From: Bolinopsis microptera
Lineage: Eukaryota; Ctenophora; Tentaculata; Lobata; Bolinopsidae
Reading direction: 5' to 3'
Length of the DNA stretch: 60,000 nt
Assembly (NCBI RefSeq): GCF_026151205.1
Contig: NC_087080.1
Span: 8,771,720 to 8,831,719 of the forward strand
Shown: positions 14,501 to 26,600 of the stretch, piece after piece
Position numbering within the stretch: the first letter of the stretch is position 1
Layout: every line of letters starts with the position of its first letter
Translations under genes and position numbers: made by a program
The notes under the pieces: model-generated
Database searches by the model: none
Told to the model about the DNA's origin: nothing
What the model saw: only the letters and a program-made list of their open reading frames with translations

Positions 14501-17500
14501 TTGTTATCCACATTCGTCAGCATTGTGATATAGTGGAATAACTTGTTTAATGTTGGCCTTTCTTTTAATTCCGTTTTATTCTGTCTTTGTGGTAGTCTAC
14601 ACGAGCAGTTGTTTCATTATAACCTCCCCCGAGTCGGTGTCCCCCGCTCCTAAATTAATGATATTCTATAAATAGAAGATTTGCCGCACATTAATTATGA
14701 CAGCCTCAATCGAAATAACCGCAAATCACCAGTATCATCTGATAATTCAGATAACAATCGTATGATATATTAATGTAGCATGCTTATCCGTCTGTTCCAA
14801 GAACTGGTACATCTGTAACCGTTATTACGTGAAATCAGGCTCGTATTCTGATGAATATAAGCTTACTGATATTATGATGATCAGTTCTGTTGAGTAGGTT
14901 TTAGATTTCGCTTTCATCTTCCACCCCTCCTGTACAATGTACATGAACAGTTTATGTCATTAGTTGATATTGAGTAGTGGGAGTAACGCAATGTTGTGCA
15001 CATTGTATAGTTGTACAGCTACATTTGCGTGACAATACGATAGCTAATTAGCTATATTTGCAATACCAGTCTTTATTGGACTGGTTATTGAGCCGTAAAT
15101 TGACAGTTTGATTATTGAATCAGATAGACCAATAATATTATTATTGCGGTGAACTGTCACAAATTATCTGCATACATCAGGTTTGTCTATAGTACGCAAC
15201 ATTCCAACAAATATATAGGAAGACGATTGTTCTGACAATTTCTGTGCCTTACCGCTTGGAATGTATATGCTGTATTATGACTAATGATCCAACTTATACT
15301 CTGGATTGTGTAGTACCAGTTAAAACATAGACTGCTTGATACAGAAGTAGTTTGTTGTTTGAATAGCCCTCATTATATGGCTTTTGTTTGTATGTCACGC
15401 TTGTAACGTTGGTAATATTAAACAACCATCTAGCCGCTGGTCGTTGTTTTGGTTTTGTTCTCATGCCAATAGTTCTTTGATCACGGGATTTACCCTTATT
15501 GTTTGATATCCTGTGTAGACTTGCCTCTAATCTTGCTGTACGTTATATTTGTGTGGTAGTGTACGTGTGTTACTTTGGTAGATTGAATATTCTTACTGGT
15601 TAGGATGGGCGGTGTGGCGGTACAGAAACTATGCTCCCTGAAAAACAAAGCTATCGCTATCATTCCCATCGGGGCAGAAGATAAGGCTGAGTTGCAACGA
15701 ATGGAGTTTGGGTTTATTATGATGCATTGCATCGCTTCTACCGCTGCCAGCCGATGGTAAGCTGTACGAAAACTTTAACTTTCAGAGTAATTTTCTACTT
15801 TCACAAGGTGCGTTTTGGTATGTACTTATTGTACATTTTATTGTCAGCGACAACCAACCAATAAAATGGCTCTTATTCTCTTTCAGGGTCGACGAATTGT
15901 TGAAGTTCAAAGTGCCAGCGGCTGGAGTGACATTGACTGCTCTACTTTTATCTGTTTGCTACTGAATTGGGTGTATATTGTGATGCTGAGCAGAACTTTA
16001 TTTAACGTGCTTATTTGAGGGATTAACCATCTGATATTACGAAATGGAGATAAGTGAGTGTAGGCCGAGGAGAGCACACTTCAGAAAATTGAAAAGAACA
16101 CTTCAGAAAATTGTAACGTTAGTTTTGAGTTTTAATTTTAATGTCTGGTTTACAATACGATAGGCAGAATATAGCTGTTCATAGCTCAATGTTTTTTCTT
16201 CGAAATGAGAGTCTTCAGTGTACCAATTACCTGACCAATTTACCAACGTTCCAAATTGAAACATACGTCTATTGTAAATGGATCATTCAAAATTTAAAGA
16301 CCACTTATTTATTTGTACTTGTTATTTTGGGACTGCGAGACGTGTCCGTTTGCGCGTCAAAACAAAACGCTCGCTCGTCAACGTGGCGCGCAGTAAATGT
16401 GCTCACAATGGTAATTTGTGTGCTTTGTACAAGATCAGTAGATATAGCGTGTTACATTTTAGCTCTTTTCCCTATTGTAATAAATACAATTCATCGCCAT
16501 TTATGATTCGCCATGAATATTGAATATGTTTAATTTGTTATTAACTCCCTTCAGTTCAGGCTCAAACTCAGACGAAACGTCTAGCAATAAGCTAATAAGT
16601 CTATTCTAATTGAAATGTTACAAAATTACTACGATGCATTACGATATAAGATAATAATCAGAATTTAGAAGCTCACCGACATTTGAGGTTTAGGCTGCCA
16701 GACCATAAGAAATATTCAACATCGAGAAGATTATCATCGAGAATATTATTATTGATAATGTTAACGCCCCACTAAGCCTGCTAAAGACGCTCATTATGAC
16801 TAAAAAATTCTAGCTGGCGCTTTAAAGAAGGCTATTGTTCTTATAGTTTTTGTTAAAACTGTGTAAAACTGCTGTCCTCAAGTCTCCTCTGATCTGCAAT
16901 CATCCAACAAGAGCTATATAACAATACCTGTTGCCAATGACTATACAATTTGTTCATGGTCCGCTCATGGTCCACTCAGATCCACCGAGTATCGATCAAG
17001 CTTGTCAAACAAAGGGGGACAGCAAAGTTATTACATTTTGAAGCTTTGCCCGCAAGTGCTGTGGAGCAGGGTCTATTTCGCAGAACTACTCGAGTATACT
17101 ATACTTAGTATGTACTATGTATATACTATACTATACTATACTCTAAGCTTTTAACTCTAAACTCTTTTAATACTTTCAACACTACTATATAACAAATAAT
17201 TTGAGATCATGAATACGATGTAGTTACATTGAAACGTCGAGTAAACTCCTTTCCCTAATAAGAGCATTTTCACTTGTCGCAACAACCGGGATAAAGATAA
17301 TTTTACACAGAATAAATTACAACAATGCGACTCATAAATAATACTCCAATCCGGATTTTACATACTCTAAGCGAGGGACTCAATAGTTTATATAAGTCAA
17401 TCAACTGGATCACATCATTAATCAATCGTCACTGATTGAGTGACGTGATATGGCTCGACAATGATAGCTCTTTATTTAGAAATAAATATTGTTCAAATTT

Positions 17501-20370
17501 CTCTAAAACTCTGGTCAGTTTCAACTTTCAGTAGAAATTTCCATACAGCCGAGAACGCCTAACAGCTTGCAGTGTACAAATCTCCAATTTTTACGCAAGC
17601 TTATCAATATCAATCACATGTTAACATATTAAACAAATGTAAAGTAGTTACCTGGCAGCATGATATCTGTAGAGCCCGTATAATAAAGTAGGTGATGTAC
17701 TTAGCAGACGTTATCAGGCTTATCAGCGTATTGAAGATAAAGTTACTGCTTTGCTCCATCACTGACTTCAATATTATCTGAAATTAATAATCTCCTTTAT
17801 TTCAAAATACAGGTACAAGTTTATTTGACAAAATTCACGTAATAACTCCGTTATCGCTAAAACCACAAAAAAAAAAGCAGCTTAATAATCACAGGTAACC
17901 ACTAACCGTAGACACTAATACACTTATAGTTTATACGCAATCTAAAACACGAGTACACAATGGTGTGAATAACCAATAATCTACACTACACGTTTATCGT
18001 GTGCTGTAAACCATCACATAAACAGAAACTTTAATTAAAATAAGTTAATTAGAGTTAAACGTGGAATAATTTATAACATGAGAGAAATTATTTAAAATAA
18101 AGCAAGTAAATTAATTACCCAAGAAACACCAGAGAGGTCGAGGAAAGCAAACTTTAGCTCCATAAGATAAGAAACTGTTTGAGCTGTGTAGAATTCACTT
18201 GGTATAAGATACGTGAACACACCGCCAACTATCTTACTCCAGTCCAGTAGAATACGTAACACCTACAGGGGATACGTTACTGTTAAATACGTAACACATA
18301 GATATAGAGGGGATATGTTACTGTTAAATACGTAACACATACAGGGGATACGTTACTGTTAAATACGTAACGTCGTAACACCTAATAGGGATATGTTACT
18401 GTTAAATACGTAACACATACAGGGGATACGTTACTGTTAAATACGTAGGGGGGGGGGGGGGGGGAGCCAAGTGGATATTTGTAGATATTTGTAGATTAAT
18501 GTAGTATGGATAATCCACGAAAAAAGTGGATTCGACATTCTACAAATTTATACATTTATCTCCAAAAATTCAGTAGAATTTCTGGGCACATATTTGAGAT
18601 TACATTTTTTGTAGATAAATGTAGATATTTGTAGATTATTATCAATGGATAATTCACGAAAATTCTACAAATTCTACAAATTTATACATTTATCTCCAAA
18701 AATTCAGTAGAATTTCTGGGCACATATTTGAGATATACATTTTTTGTAGATAAATGTAGATATTTGTAGATTATTGTAATGGATAATTCACGAAAAAAGT
18801 GGATGACATTATCCAAATATCTACAAATATCCACTTGGCCCCCCCCCCCCCCCCTACGTAACGTCGTAACACCTACAGGGGATATGTTACTGTTGAATAC
18901 GTAACACCTACAGGGGATATGTTACAGGTAAATAAGTTAGAAGGGAATATAGAAGAGAATATTATTATGATCACGCCAAAAATTAATTATTCAGAATGAA
19001 AATATTAAAAGTTGTCTTGTGTAGTCAATAAGCAATTACCTCACCATGTACATTAAAGTTATTAGATTGATTTGACACAACTATTCAATGAGGGCGAACA
19101 AGCTGAGACTACATGAAACTGATGCTGGCGATATTACAAAATGAAGGGTTGCTTGCGGAGTATGACATTTGAAGGGCTGCTCCTACTACCCGACCTTGGT
19201 TTCAGACGTTACATAATGTAGTCAGTATCTCCTGACCAGTTATTCAGTTAACAACTCTACAGTTATTCAGTTAAGAACAGTGGGTATTGACTCGACAAAT
19301 TAATAGCCTTTAAAGGCAAGGAATTATAATCATTGGTCACTGGTCAGTCAGAGATATCTTACTATCTGATGAGTCGGAGACAGATAAGAAATGTAACATA
19401 GTAAGAGATAATATAAACCTATTTTGGTAGATCCATTGGCACTCAACAACTATGATGACATAGTATCTTGCTGTGATGCATTGTCAAAGTTTTTTTTATA
19501 GGAGATAAGATAGTACTAAGAGAATTTATTGTCAGGATATAGTACTATGATAACAGTATACTACAGATATAACATGTGGCTTTATCATTTAAAAGGAGAG
19601 AACTAAGCTGCTTAAGTTTTCAAATAAACAAAATATACACTCAGCTACTAGAGTACAAACACTATTCAAGGAATTAGTAATAGTACATCAAAATATGTAT
19701 AACTATTAACTACCTTACAAGACATTTTTGTGGCGGACCAATTTGCGACGACCGAAATTTTGGCGGTCCGAAAAAATGGCGAAATTGAACAAAAACCGTC
19801 ACATTTCGGACGTCACAGAAAATAAGGGTATTTTTCATCATTTTGTTTTCTGACACAAAGGAAATTCAAAATTTTCTAAAAATCGGTAAAATCATGTTGA
19901 AACAAAATGAAACTTATAAATCGATTTCTTCATCTTCCTCTAAGGGGTCCGGCTCGACTCTTTCAGTTTCACTTATTGAGTTTGGTATTAAATTGTTTAT
20001 CTTCACTTAGTCTCTTATAAGACGTTTATGTTAGCACATAAATGTAATTTATTGTAAACAGTAAATTTAAAACGTATTACTTGACATTAAATTCATCATG
20101 GAATATTGTGTTTATTTGTCCCACCATCATATCACTAACTTTTCAAGAACAAAATGAATCGATGAAGCCACAATTATTGGAATAAGCTAAAAATAATGCG
20201 ACGGATTCTATTACGACGACCGAAATTTTGGCGGTCCGAAAATATGGCGAAATTTCGGGAAAACCGTCGCATTTCGTACGTTATGAAAAAGTCTTGTAAG
20301 GTATTGATAACTATTATTTAATTATTACCTGGTAGGCTATTTCATCGCGGTACAGTAAATTCAAAGACAT
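11536..20370 (-). CDS. RNF26: RNF26-like multipass RING E3 ubiquitin ligase
   Basis: RNF26-type proteins sit in the ER membrane and ubiquitinate partners through a cytosolic C-terminal RING. Exons on the minus strand: 20370-20329, 18262-18119, 17777-17652, 12838-12701, 12447-12267, 12072-11536. The first four junctions are GT-AG and phase 0. The N-terminal 250 residues are a chain of hydrophobic segments. The last exon has one more hydrophobic stretch, a Pro-rich linker, a short acidic helix, then a C3HC4 RING: CVIC, PCRHCCLCLEC, CPLC. It ends in a hydrophobic NVMQIYL tail, as the family does. Length is about 388 residues against about 430 in vertebrates. Two doubts remain: the junction of exons 5 and 6 does not match in phase (exon 5 ends in phase 1, exon 6 opens in phase 0), and the first ATG at 20,370 may be preceded by another exon (a potential acceptor precedes it). 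Confidence 0.78.
12839..17651. other. Large intron of the RNF26-like gene
   Basis: About 4.8 kb of AT-rich sequence between exons 4 and 3. Apart from the small plus-strand gene at 15,605-15,965, I see only a CCTCCAGCTAGCTGA doublet near 13,187-13,217 and an ACTATACT-rich tract at 17,096-17,142. Other open frames (for example 13,924-14,238 and 16,141-16,506) lack any coding signature. Confidence 0.5.
15605..15965 (+). CDS. Small two-exon gene nested in an RNF26-like intron
   Basis: Exon 1 is 15,605-15,756 and exon 2 is 15,887-15,965. The donor is GTAAGC, the acceptor is TTTCAG, and the intron is 130 bp. The phases match (two bases plus one give Trp), yielding a 76-residue protein. It starts MGGVAVQKLCSLKNKAIAII and ends in a hydrophobic VTLTALLLSVCY segment, consistent with a small membrane or tail-anchored protein. 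The ATG has G at +4. An AATAAA lies near 16,479. The exon has a balanced codon composition unlike the surrounding AT-rich intron, which is why it stands out. I do not recognise the family. It runs opposite to the host gene. It could be a processed or decayed exon pair, but the intact splice phase argues for a working gene. Confidence 0.5.
18263..18940. repeat. Tandem array derived from an RNF26-like splice acceptor
   Basis: Units of about 35-45 bp containing ACACMTACAGGGGATAYG followed by TTACTGTTAAATACGTA recur from the edge of exon 2 (18,262) to about 18,935, interrupted by a MITE at 18,448-18,855. On the minus strand several units contain the same CCCTGTAGGTGTTACGTA (or CCCTGTATGTGTTACG) that forms the real intron/exon border, so acceptor-like copies are repeated within the intron. 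Confidence 0.8.
18448..18855. mobile_element. MITE with G/C-run terminal inverted repeats
   Basis: A 408-bp non-coding element. The left end is a 17-base G run followed by AGCCAAGTGGATATTTGTAG. The right end is the complement, CTACAAATATCCACTTGGCC followed by a C run. The 6-bp TACGTA stands on both sides (18,442-18,447 and 18,856-18,861), a candidate target-site duplication, though TACGTA is also part of the host array. Inside, a block of about 100 bp starting TTCTACAAATTTATACATTT occurs twice. Confidence 0.8.
19711..20303. mobile_element. MITE with TACCTTACAAGAC termini
   Basis: Terminal inverted repeats TACCTTACAAGAC and GTCTTGTAAGGTA bound a 593-bp element in the first intron of the RNF26-like gene. 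Subterminal blocks (CGACGACCGAAATTTTGGCG, GGTCCGAAAAWATGGCGAAA) appear near both ends as direct copies. No open reading frame of note. No clear target-site duplication. Confidence 0.75.
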
Positions 20371-21017
20371 ACTCTCATCCAACACGAAACAAGCTAAAAT
20401 GCTGAACCAACTCTGTAGTATAGGGTGGGGGCCATGCTGGGAACATAATGTGATTATGAAGTGTAATTATGTAATTTTGAAGTGAGCGGTACTAGAAGTT
20501 ACTAGAAGTCACAAACCGGTCAAACCACTCTTTTTACCTTACCTCATATATTGATTAGATTAAAAGGAAGGTACAACGGAAATCTAAAAGTCGTGTTTTA
20601 TTTAACACGTACTATGCCATTACACCACTGTAATATATTCTAAAAAGCCCTGAATACTGAGAACATATGTTCTGTTATATTAATAGAGAAACGAGGTGCT
20701 GCAATATGTAATTGTGTAAGGCGTCCTTGAAGTAACATAAAGTAATATGCTGTGTCAATGCTATCAACGTGAACATTACACACAGACAGTTGATAAGTGT
20801 TAGAATCGGGGGTGTTACACAATACTACAGTTACACTATGCGGAACATACTAGAGCGATGTAGAGATTTACTGTTACAAACTGGCTAAGTTGTAATCACT
20901 ATACTATACTAATATACTACTAAACTATACTACTTCTAATTTAACGAGTTTCCGAAATTAAGGCTGGAAATGGAATGTGGAAGCTTAGAAGAGATTTAAA
21001 CCAAATGAGAAAAGGAA
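20371..21017. other. Region upstream of the RNF26-like gene
   Basis: About 650 bp between the proposed first coding exon and the N gap. It should contain the promoter or 5' UTR exon. No distinct element identified. Confidence 0.4.
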
Positions 21018-21117
21018 NNNNNNNNNNNNNNNNNNNNNNNNNNNNNNNNNNNNNNNNNNNNNNNNNNNNNNNNNNNNNNNNNNNNNNNNNNNNNNNNNNN
21101 NNNNNNNNNNNNNNNNN
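21018..21117. other. Assembly gap of 100 N
   Basis: Exactly 100 N bases, the usual placeholder for a scaffold join of unknown size. Sequence quality falls sharply on its right side. Confidence 0.99.
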
Positions 21118-22680
21118 ATTAATTTAAAAACTCGGTTTTGGGTCTTAGGATAGTTTTTATTTTACATTTTTAGAAAATTGTACACATGACTGGAGATATG
21201 GGAAAGTTATACTTTTACTCAATTTTACTTACCCCCCCCAAAAAATGTCACCTGGCCCCCCCCCCAAAAATGTCTTTTTATAAATTCTGGTTTGAGCTAC
21301 AACCCACCAAAAAAAGGGGGAGGTTTTAACCCCCCAGCCCCTAATAAACAAACTTATTTAGCATTGAGGTAAATTGGAAAAAGCTTTGGGCCTAAAGGAA
21401 TTTATTTTTATTTTATCAACCCAATAAAAAATCCCCAAAAAAATTTTCTAAATTATCCCCCCAAAAAATGTCAATTTTAAAAACCTGATCAAATTTACTC
21501 GGGCTTTTCCTAAATGCAATGCATACCCCCACATTTCTTTAACAGTTGATGTTTAATATTTTAAACAAGTCCCAAAAAAACAAGAAAGCATTAACGCACA
21601 CCATGCGAACAAAAAAAAAAATGTTGACTTTTTTTGGGGGGGAAAAAAAAAAAATGACTTTTCTTTGGGGGGCATTCATAGGTTTACCATAAACTAGAAG
21701 TACCAAAAACCCGTAGTTTTTTAAAATTCAATTTTGTAAAAGAAAATTTCAAATCTAGTTAAGAAAGGTCAGATAAAAATTATGGGTTGGCTTTTTAAAA
21801 ACAAAAACGGCCTAAAATTTCCCCAAAAAAGCAGGATGATTTTTTTTAAAAAAATCCCAAAAAAAGAATTAAAAATGCCAATTTGCAAAATTTTTAAAAT
21901 CAATTTAAAATCCATTTTTTTTTTTGTGCCAATTGTTAAGTTTTTTAACTAGTTTATCAAAACTACGGGGGTTAAATTTTTTTGACTGAGTTAATTTTTC
22001 CCCCGTAATTTTGGGGGTATTCAAAAAAAAAGCCCCCCAAAAAATTAACAAAAAGTAAATTGACTTAAATTCCCCCCAAACCCTTTTTTTTTTTTTAAAA
22101 CAGAGAGAAAATTCTGGTGACCCCTTTTTCAAAAAATAGGTTTTTTTTTGTCCCGAAGGGGGGTTTTAAAATTAATAATTGAGAAAAATTCAAATTAAAA
22201 AAAACCCCTGTTTTAGCGGGGACGTTTTAGGGTGGTGCACTGATTTTTTTAGGGGGTGATTAGGGTTTTTTTTGAGGTACTTCCTTTGTGAGTGAATGTT
22301 TTTCAAGTAGCTTAATTTTTTTTAAATAAGAAAAACCAAATTTTTACTAGGGGGACAAAAGATAAATGGGCCCCCCTTTTACTTTTTGTATTTTATCACA
22401 CTTATAGAGTTGAACTTTTTTTAGGGGTGGTTTTTAAAAAGGGGGACCCCCTTTTTCAACGTCAAAAAAATTGTACCTGATTTTATTTTCCATATTTCCA
22501 AATCTTCCTGGCAGGCTAGAAAAAGGTTTTAAATATTATTCCTAGACACTTCAGAACCCTGTAAATTTAGCCCTAACTCGGCAATCTGGGCCCAAAAAAC
22601 AGGTGACGTTTTAGGGGCGGGTTTACCCGTAACACGTTAATCAATTTTAGAGTCCATATTAATAAATTTAAATCATAAAA
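21118..22680. other. Low-quality homopolymer-stretched sequence, first block
   Basis: Runs of three to nine identical bases make up much of the text, with poly-A, C, G and T all expanded. Flanking DNA on the other side of the gap is normal. Reading frames here are artefacts of the runs. No genes can be supported. Confidence 0.75.
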
Positions 22681-23660
22681 TCCAATAGAAACCCCCCAAT
22701 AACTATTAGAAAATCAAGCACCTCATACTCGTCGTAATGAGGTGACAAACGTCAAACAACAGTCTGCAGTTTTCTTCATACTTTATCCACTTTCAGACAG
22801 TCCAGAAAACTTCCAGAAAGTAGGATTTGAACAGGATAACATGGAGTGGATCTGTGGAGCCATCCTTCTGCTATCTTGTACTCGAGGAAGCAGCATCTTG
22901 GTGGAATCGTGCAGGTTCCATTTGTAGTGAGCGAAGGTAGGATTGGTTGAAGAGGTCCCGATCCATGTAGACTCTTAGAAATGCAGGAACTCCACCATGT
23001 TCTGTAGGAAGAACCGCCAAGCCATGGAGATGTAATTGTTTGAATTTCCGGTCCATCGCTTGCTTGTGGTTGCAGGAGTCCATAGGATAGGGGGATGTGC
23101 CAGTTTATCGTCAAAACAGGCCGTGCCGGCAAAGATCTGAGTGAATAGGTTGTACGAGGGCCGAGGTTCCATCCAGGATCAGGTGTTCAGCGTTCAAGAG
23201 AGCAGAGGTATCTCGAGGGTGTTCCAAAGAGGAAGGAGCGTCTGATTTGGGCGGAATAGTCGGAGTCCCAGAGCAGGAACAGGTTTTCCAGAGTTAGTAT
23301 TGATGTAGTGTGAAGATAGCTGTAGTTGCTTCTCGGTCACGGGGATTTAAAAGGATGTCGACGATGTCGGTTAGCATCCGGACTGCTTCGTTGAAACCAT
23401 CCTGTTATCTGGCAGCCAAGCTTAGCTCTCGACTCAAAAGACATGCCAGATACTGCCTCTGTGCACAAGTATATAGTAGGAGGGTCAGCGGTAGCAGCGA
23501 GTTTTTTTCAGAGCCTGTTAAGCTACGTGGACACTGGGCAGTTCGTCTCATAAAGGTTCTTGTGGAGGAGTACTTCTAATACAGTTGATGTTGTCAGAGT
23601 CCGGTTCGTCAATTCTTACAGACTTTGTCCTTCGAACGTTGGGTCTGCGATGGGAAGTAA
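22681..23660 (-). pseudogene. Legible island, possible retroelement protein remnant
   Basis: This kilobase has normal base texture between two damaged blocks. Minus-strand frames overlap in pieces: one gives KFKQLHLHGLAVLPTEHGGV then PAFLRVYMDRDLFNQSYL, another QNGTCTIPPRCCFLEY. The pieces have the feel of an LTR-retroelement (BEL/Pao-like) linker between polymerase and integrase, with frame changes. The resemblance is weak and I would not insist on it. No intact gene. Confidence 0.25.
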
Positions 23661-26600
23661 AGTAAAATTCGGGGAAAATTTATTGAACTTTTAAAAAAAG
23701 GCCAAAAAACTAAAAAATTTAATAACTTTAAATTTTTAATTTTTTAAAAGATTTGGGGGGGAAACCAAGGGGAATTGAAAAAAAAAAATTTAAGTTTGAA
23801 AATAAAAAAACCTCCCCCTTTTTAATACTCCGAGAAAAAAAAAACTTTTTCCCTTTTAGCTTCCCCGGAAAAGAAAAGGGTTTTTTAAAAAATTTAAAAG
23901 AAAACGGAAAAAACAAAATTTTTCAATTCAAATTTGTTTTTAACCGCAAAAAATTTTAATTGATTTCATCAAAAAAAAAACCCCACCCCTTTTTTGCCCC
24001 ACCCCCCCCAAAAAATTTTCGGGCCCATCCTGTACCCCCCGCGGGGGTGGGTTTGGGTCGCGCGGGGGGCGCGCCAATTTTTTTTCATTTGAAAATTTGT
24101 TTGGGGCAAAAAAACGTTTTTTTTAAAAAGGGGGTTTCAAACCCGAAAATTTACTAGAAATTTGGGGAAGAAAACCATATTTTCCCCCAATTTTCAGTTT
24201 TTGGGGGCCCAAAAAACGGGCCCAAAAAAATAAACCCTATTTTATAAGTTTTTTCATTTTCCTAATGGGGAAAAGGGAAGGGGGTTTTTGGAAAAACCGG
24301 GGGGAAAAAAAAGGGGAAATTTTTCAAATAAGGGGGAAAGTAGTTTCCTTTTGTTTTTTTAGTTTTTCATGTTTTAAAATTTACGGCCCTTTTTCTGGAA
24401 TTTTTTTCCGGGTTTAAAGGGAGCCCAAGGAAAAAATTTGAAAAAAGGGGAAATTTAAAGGGATTTTAAGGAAAATTTTTCGGGGGGGTCATTAAATTGA
24501 AACCCCCAAAAAACCCGGTTTTTTCATTTTTTTAAAGGGGCCGGGAAGCTACCCGCTTGAAAGGGGGGACTAAAGCAACTTGAAACCCGAGGGAAAAAAA
24601 AACTTTTTTTCCAAGGGTTCGGGTTTCGGGAATTCAGGGGGAAAAAGGGGGGAATTTTCCAAATTTTAAACGCTCGGTCTTTCAAATTTTTTCCCGGGCA
24701 CATTTCTCCATAATTTTCCCGGGCCCCGGGAAGAAAGGGCCCGTTTTTGTGGGTTAAAAAAAACTATTTTTTTTGCGAGGGGGGAAACCGGGCACCCCCG
24801 AAAACCTTTTTTAAAACCCCTTTCGGTTTTCCCCGGGGGGGAAAAAAGGGAAGGGAAGGAAGCTCGAATTTTTAAAAGCCCATGAATTCGGGGGGAAACT
24901 TTTTGGCTTTAAAACCCAAAAAGTGGGGAGGCCCAGGGGGAATTTCAAAACCCGCTAAATCTTTTAACCCAGATTTTTAAGGAAATTTGCCGGGAAAAAA
25001 CCTTTGGGGGGCCCGGGGAGTGGGGGAAATTTAAAGGGACGGGTTTTTTTTGGCCCCCTGATCCGGTTCCTGCCCAAAACAGGGGTAGCTCCGGAAAGAT
25101 CGGGAAACAGGACATTAAGAAGGGGGGGGCCATTTGGGCAAAACCGCCCAAAAAAAATTTTTTTAAAAAAAAAGGGACGGGCAAATTTTTTTTGGGGCCG
25201 GAGGGGGGCAAAGGGTTTGGGAAAAACTTTTTTTTTTTTTGGATTGTGTTTTTTTCTTTTTTCCCTTTTTTGGGATATTTTTTTGGGACCATTTTTTGGG
25301 GTATAAAAACCTTTTAGTTATTTTTCTTTTCCCAAGATTTTGAAAGTTTTTCCCGGGGGTTTTTGGGTTAAAAACTTTAATTTTCCCCGGACGCGGGGTT
25401 TTTTTTTTGGGGGCCCACAAGCCCCTTGATTGGGGAATAAAAAAACAATATTTTTTTTAACTTTTTTTAAGGGGGTCATATTTTATTTTTTTTGTTTTCC
25501 CAGGAATCGAAACAGTTTTAAAATTTGGGCGGGTTACGTTTTTTAAATTTTAAAAAAATTTGGGCTTTTTCCAAAAATTTTTTTTAGTAAAAAAAAACGG
25601 GGGGAAGAAAAAAAACCCATTTTTTCCCAATCAAAAATCAATCGCCAGGAAATTTAATTTTCCTTACAGGGGGGGGGGTTCCCTGGGGGACAAAAACCTT
25701 TAGGGGGCAGAAAAATAAATTTTTTTCCCCACATTCTAGCCTAAAAAATTCCCAAGGGGAAAAACATCTGTGGGGGTCACCCAAATTTTTTCAATGGGGA
25801 GAGGGGGGTTAATTTTAAACCCTTTAATGTCATGGGAAAAAAAATTGAAAAAATTAAAAAACCCTTTTAAGCTTTTGTGAACCCACGAAATAGTTTTTCC
25901 CAAGGGTTTTGGGTTAAAAAAACCGGGTCGACCCCCATCGATCCGAAAAAGTGAAAAGGGAAAGGGGGTAGAAAGGGGAGATTACTTTTAACCGCCCAAA
26001 AAGGGGGGGGGGGTTTAGGGTTGGGGGTGTTTTTTTTAAAAACCAAAAGTAGGCAAAAAAAGGGTTTTAGGGGTTCCCTGCCCCCAAAGGAAATTTTTAA
26101 AGGGGTTGGGGGCTGGGGGATTTTTTGTACCCGAAGGGGCGTTGGTTTGGGGGTTTTAATATAAAAGGTTTCCCTTCTTTTCTTTGATTTTTTTAATCCC
26201 CCTTTTTCCCGGGGGACGAAAAATAAAAACAATTTGTTTGCTGTTTAAAACCCCAACCCATCGAAAACGTGAAAATTTTTCTATGGGAAAAGCTTTTTAA
26301 AATTGTACATTTTTAGGGTCTTTTGAACAAAATCGGGGGGGTTTTAAAAAATGGGGGCCGGGCCTTTTTTTGGGGGGTTTTTTCTTAGGGGCATGGGGTT
26401 TTTAATCAAAACGGGTTTCAGAGCCCCCAGGGTCATGAAAAAAATATGTGGAAATTAAAATTTTGGGGGGCTTTTTTGTTGTTTTTCTAAGGGGCATTTT
26501 GGTTTTTAATCAAAACATTTTTCATTTCATGAACGGGGTTCATTTTTGGAAATTAAATTTTGGGCCGTTTTTTCGTTTCTTAGGGGATGGGTTTTTAAAA

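Noticed and set aside
16141-16506. 121-codon frame downstream of the small nested gene
   Set aside because: Overlaps another open frame on the same strand and the likely 3' UTR; no domain recognised.
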